A model generated the notes under the pieces. The model made no database searches. It had not been told where the DNA came from and saw only the letters and a program-made list of their open reading frames with translations. This document shows, in pieces, positions 7,088 through 7,552 of a stretch of DNA of 7,552 nucleotides. Positions within the stretch are counted from its first letter, which is position 1. Each line of letters opens with the position of its first letter. The position numbers and the translations under genes were made by a program. Source of the stretch: a bacterium (GTDB taxonomy: Bacteria > Cyanobacteriota > Vampirovibrionia > Obscuribacterales > Obscuribacteraceae); contig JAUIJG010000263.1 of assembly GCA_030431355.1 (NCBI GenBank), positions 1 to 7,552 of the forward strand. Direction: 5' to 3'.

Positions 7088-7117
7088 AAAAAAATGACTC
7101 TGTCGAAAGACAGAGCC
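7088..7117 (-). terminator. leu attenuator: intrinsic terminator in the leader (arms 3:4)
   Basis: On the transcribed strand GGCTCTGTC (7109-7117) pairs with GACAGAGTC (7096-7104) over 9 bp including one G-U, with a UUUC loop. After one A there are seven U (7088-7094). It stands 14 bases before the leuA ATG and after the leader-peptide stop, so it is placed to stop transcription before leuA rather than to end an upstream gene. Confidence 0.9.
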
Positions 7118-7146
7118 ATTGCGGATAAAAGAAGACCTGGCCTGCC
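7109..7146 (-). promoter_or_regulatory. leu antiterminator pairing (arms 2:3)
   Basis: GGCAGGCCA (7138-7146) begins at the last base of the leader stop codon. It can pair with TGGCTCTGTC (7109-7118): GCCA with TGGC, one bulged U, then GGCAG with CTGTC (one G-U). This takes the 5' arm of the terminator. Arm 1 candidates lie in codons 18-20 of the leader: CCTGTC (7174-7179) pairs with GGCAGG (7141-7146), and GACCTG (7176-7181) with CAGGTC (7134-7139). A ribosome held at Leu codons 21-24 would cover arm 1 and leave arm 2 free. Pairing was worked out by eye. Confidence 0.78.
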
Positions 7147-7232
7147 TAAAAGAGTACTTTTAACAGCAGCAGTGACAGGTCCGAATTGATGGACGGAGCA
7201 ATAGGTTTAAAAGCTGTGACGAACTTTTTCAT
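7146..7232 (-). CDS. leuL: leuA leader peptide (28 codons, four adjacent Leu codons)
   Basis: Short leader peptide from ATG 7230-7232 to TAG 7146-7148, expected to sense leucyl-tRNA during transcription attenuation. Leu codons are at 19, 21, 22, 23, 24 and 27. Codons 21-24 read CTG CTG CTG TTA, and Val GTA precedes the final CTC. The E. coli leu leader also has 28 residues and four adjacent Leu codons, though the rest of the sequence is not alike. The Leu run lies 14 bases before antiterminator arm 2, a spacing that lets a stalled ribosome leave arm 2 free. It begins MKKFVTAFKP and has no visible Shine-Dalgarno. The promoter fit suggests the transcript may start at or next to the ATG. The symbol is by analogy. 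Chance occurrence of a Leu-rich frame is possible, but the joined terminator and antiterminator make it unlikely. Confidence 0.88.
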   Translation of the reverse strand: MKKFVTAFKPIAPSINSDLSLLLLKVLF

Positions 7233-7238
7233 GACGCC

Positions 7239-7267
7239 ATTTAATAACGGGTCCGGTACAAAGTCAA
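7239..7267 (-). promoter_or_regulatory. Candidate leuL-leuA promoter
   Basis: -35 TTGACT (7262-7267, five of six) and -10 TTAAAT (7239-7244, four of six) are separated by 17 bases. The predicted start falls at about 7232, the A of the leader ATG, which would make the leader peptide leaderless. The -10 is mediocre, and an alternative start further upstream cannot be excluded. Confidence 0.5.
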
Positions 7268-7552
7268 CCTAAAGAAACAAAAAGAGACAGGGATTGTAAC
7301 TTTTGCAGCATAGTGCGAATCAGCCAATACTGCCAGTCTTCAATCACATATATAAGTAAGATCATTACTAGAGATCTAACTTCATTCAATAAATCATGAA
7401 TTCCGGGAGTAAAATTTGAATCTATATTATGATTGTCATTACTCGATTCATTGGTGTATTGTCCTGATAACATGTCGGAAGACAGAGAGGAAAGAATTTT
7501 GAACCTTGAGCCCAAAGTGATGCTCTCAAATCTGGCAAGTCTGACTTGGCTC
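7264..7552 (-). other. AT-rich edge region with an unrecognised open frame
   Basis: One minus-strand frame is open from the right edge (7552) to TGA at 7264-7266, about 95 codons. Within it the nearest internal starts are TTG 7515 and an ATG near 7473. I recognise no family. The frame is rich in Ser, Asn and Leu, with a hydrophobic run LVMILLIYVIEDWQYWLI in its C-terminal half. It could be the tail of a gene entering from the right. The middle of the region (about 7340-7440) is markedly AT-rich like intergenic DNA, and the stop overlaps the leu -35 box. Other frames are also open at the edge, so coding status is unresolved. Confidence 0.25.
7472..7552 (+). CDS. Possible start of a divergent gene, 27 codons (runs off right edge)
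   Basis: On the plus strand ATG 7472-7474 opens a frame to the edge reading MSEDREERILNLEPK and on to VMLSNLASLTWL. Its charged N-terminus is protein-like, and the AT-rich DNA to the left could hold a divergent promoter. No good Shine-Dalgarno precedes the ATG. A purine-rich GAGAGGAAAG lies at codons 5-8 and would suit an in-frame TTG at codon 10. It conflicts with the minus-strand frame over the same bases, so at most one is likely real. No family is recognised. Confidence 0.25.
   Translation, partial: MSEDREERILNLEPKVMLSNLASLTWL

Noticed and set aside
7075..7119. Upstream in-frame ATG for leuA at 7119, giving a 573-residue protein
   Set aside because: The extra 15 codons would read through the attenuator hairpin and U-run and lack a ribosome site. 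ATG 7074 has AAGGGG at a 7-base spacing, and the family homology starts after it.
1..7552. CRISPR arrays, insertion sequences, tRNA or rRNA genes, defence or phage genes
   Set aside because: No spaced direct repeats, transposase frames, tRNA-like folds or rRNA stretches were seen. The window is occupied by biosynthetic genes and their control regions.

Overview
The window is a minus-strand branched-chain amino acid (BCAA) biosynthesis locus from a bacterium of roughly 50% GC. The coding sequence alone does not identify the genus. The acetolactate synthase pair looks like the short IlvG/IlvM type, promoters resemble sigma-70 sites, and control appears to be by ribosome-mediated attenuation. 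That style is best known in Proteobacteria and also occurs in Actinobacteria.

Reading in the direction of transcription, from high to low coordinates: 7268-7552 is an AT-rich edge region with no securely identified gene. Next comes a leu control region: a promoter at 7239-7267, a 28-codon leader peptide with four adjacent Leu codons at 7146-7232, and an attenuator terminator at 7088-7117. It precedes leuA (2-isopropylmalate synthase, 5398-7074). A 326-base non-coding stretch then holds a second control region: a promoter at 5321-5348, a 26-codon leader peptide with 15 Ile/Val/Leu codons at 5152-5232, and a strong attenuator hairpin at 5093-5126. This second region precedes ilvD (3389-5071), ilvC (2312-3337), ilvB (598-2256), ilvN (338-601) and the first 117 codons of cimA (1-351), which runs off the left edge. 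All of these genes are co-directional. ilvB/ilvN and ilvN/cimA overlap, so at least those three look translationally coupled.

Together the genes cover acetolactate synthase (IlvB+IlvN), ketol-acid reductoisomerase (IlvC) and dihydroxy-acid dehydratase (IlvD), which are shared by valine and isoleucine. LeuA is the entry to leucine. CimA makes citramalate, a threonine-independent route to the 2-ketobutyrate that feeds isoleucine. leuB, leuC, leuD, the transaminase ilvE and threonine deaminase are not in this window.

The most interesting content lies in the two short leader peptides with their mutually exclusive RNA hairpins. They sit in apparently empty intergenic DNA and are too short for ordinary gene calling. 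They predict that leuA is controlled by leucine supply alone, and that the ilvDCBN-cimA unit is controlled by the combined supply of isoleucine, valine and leucine.
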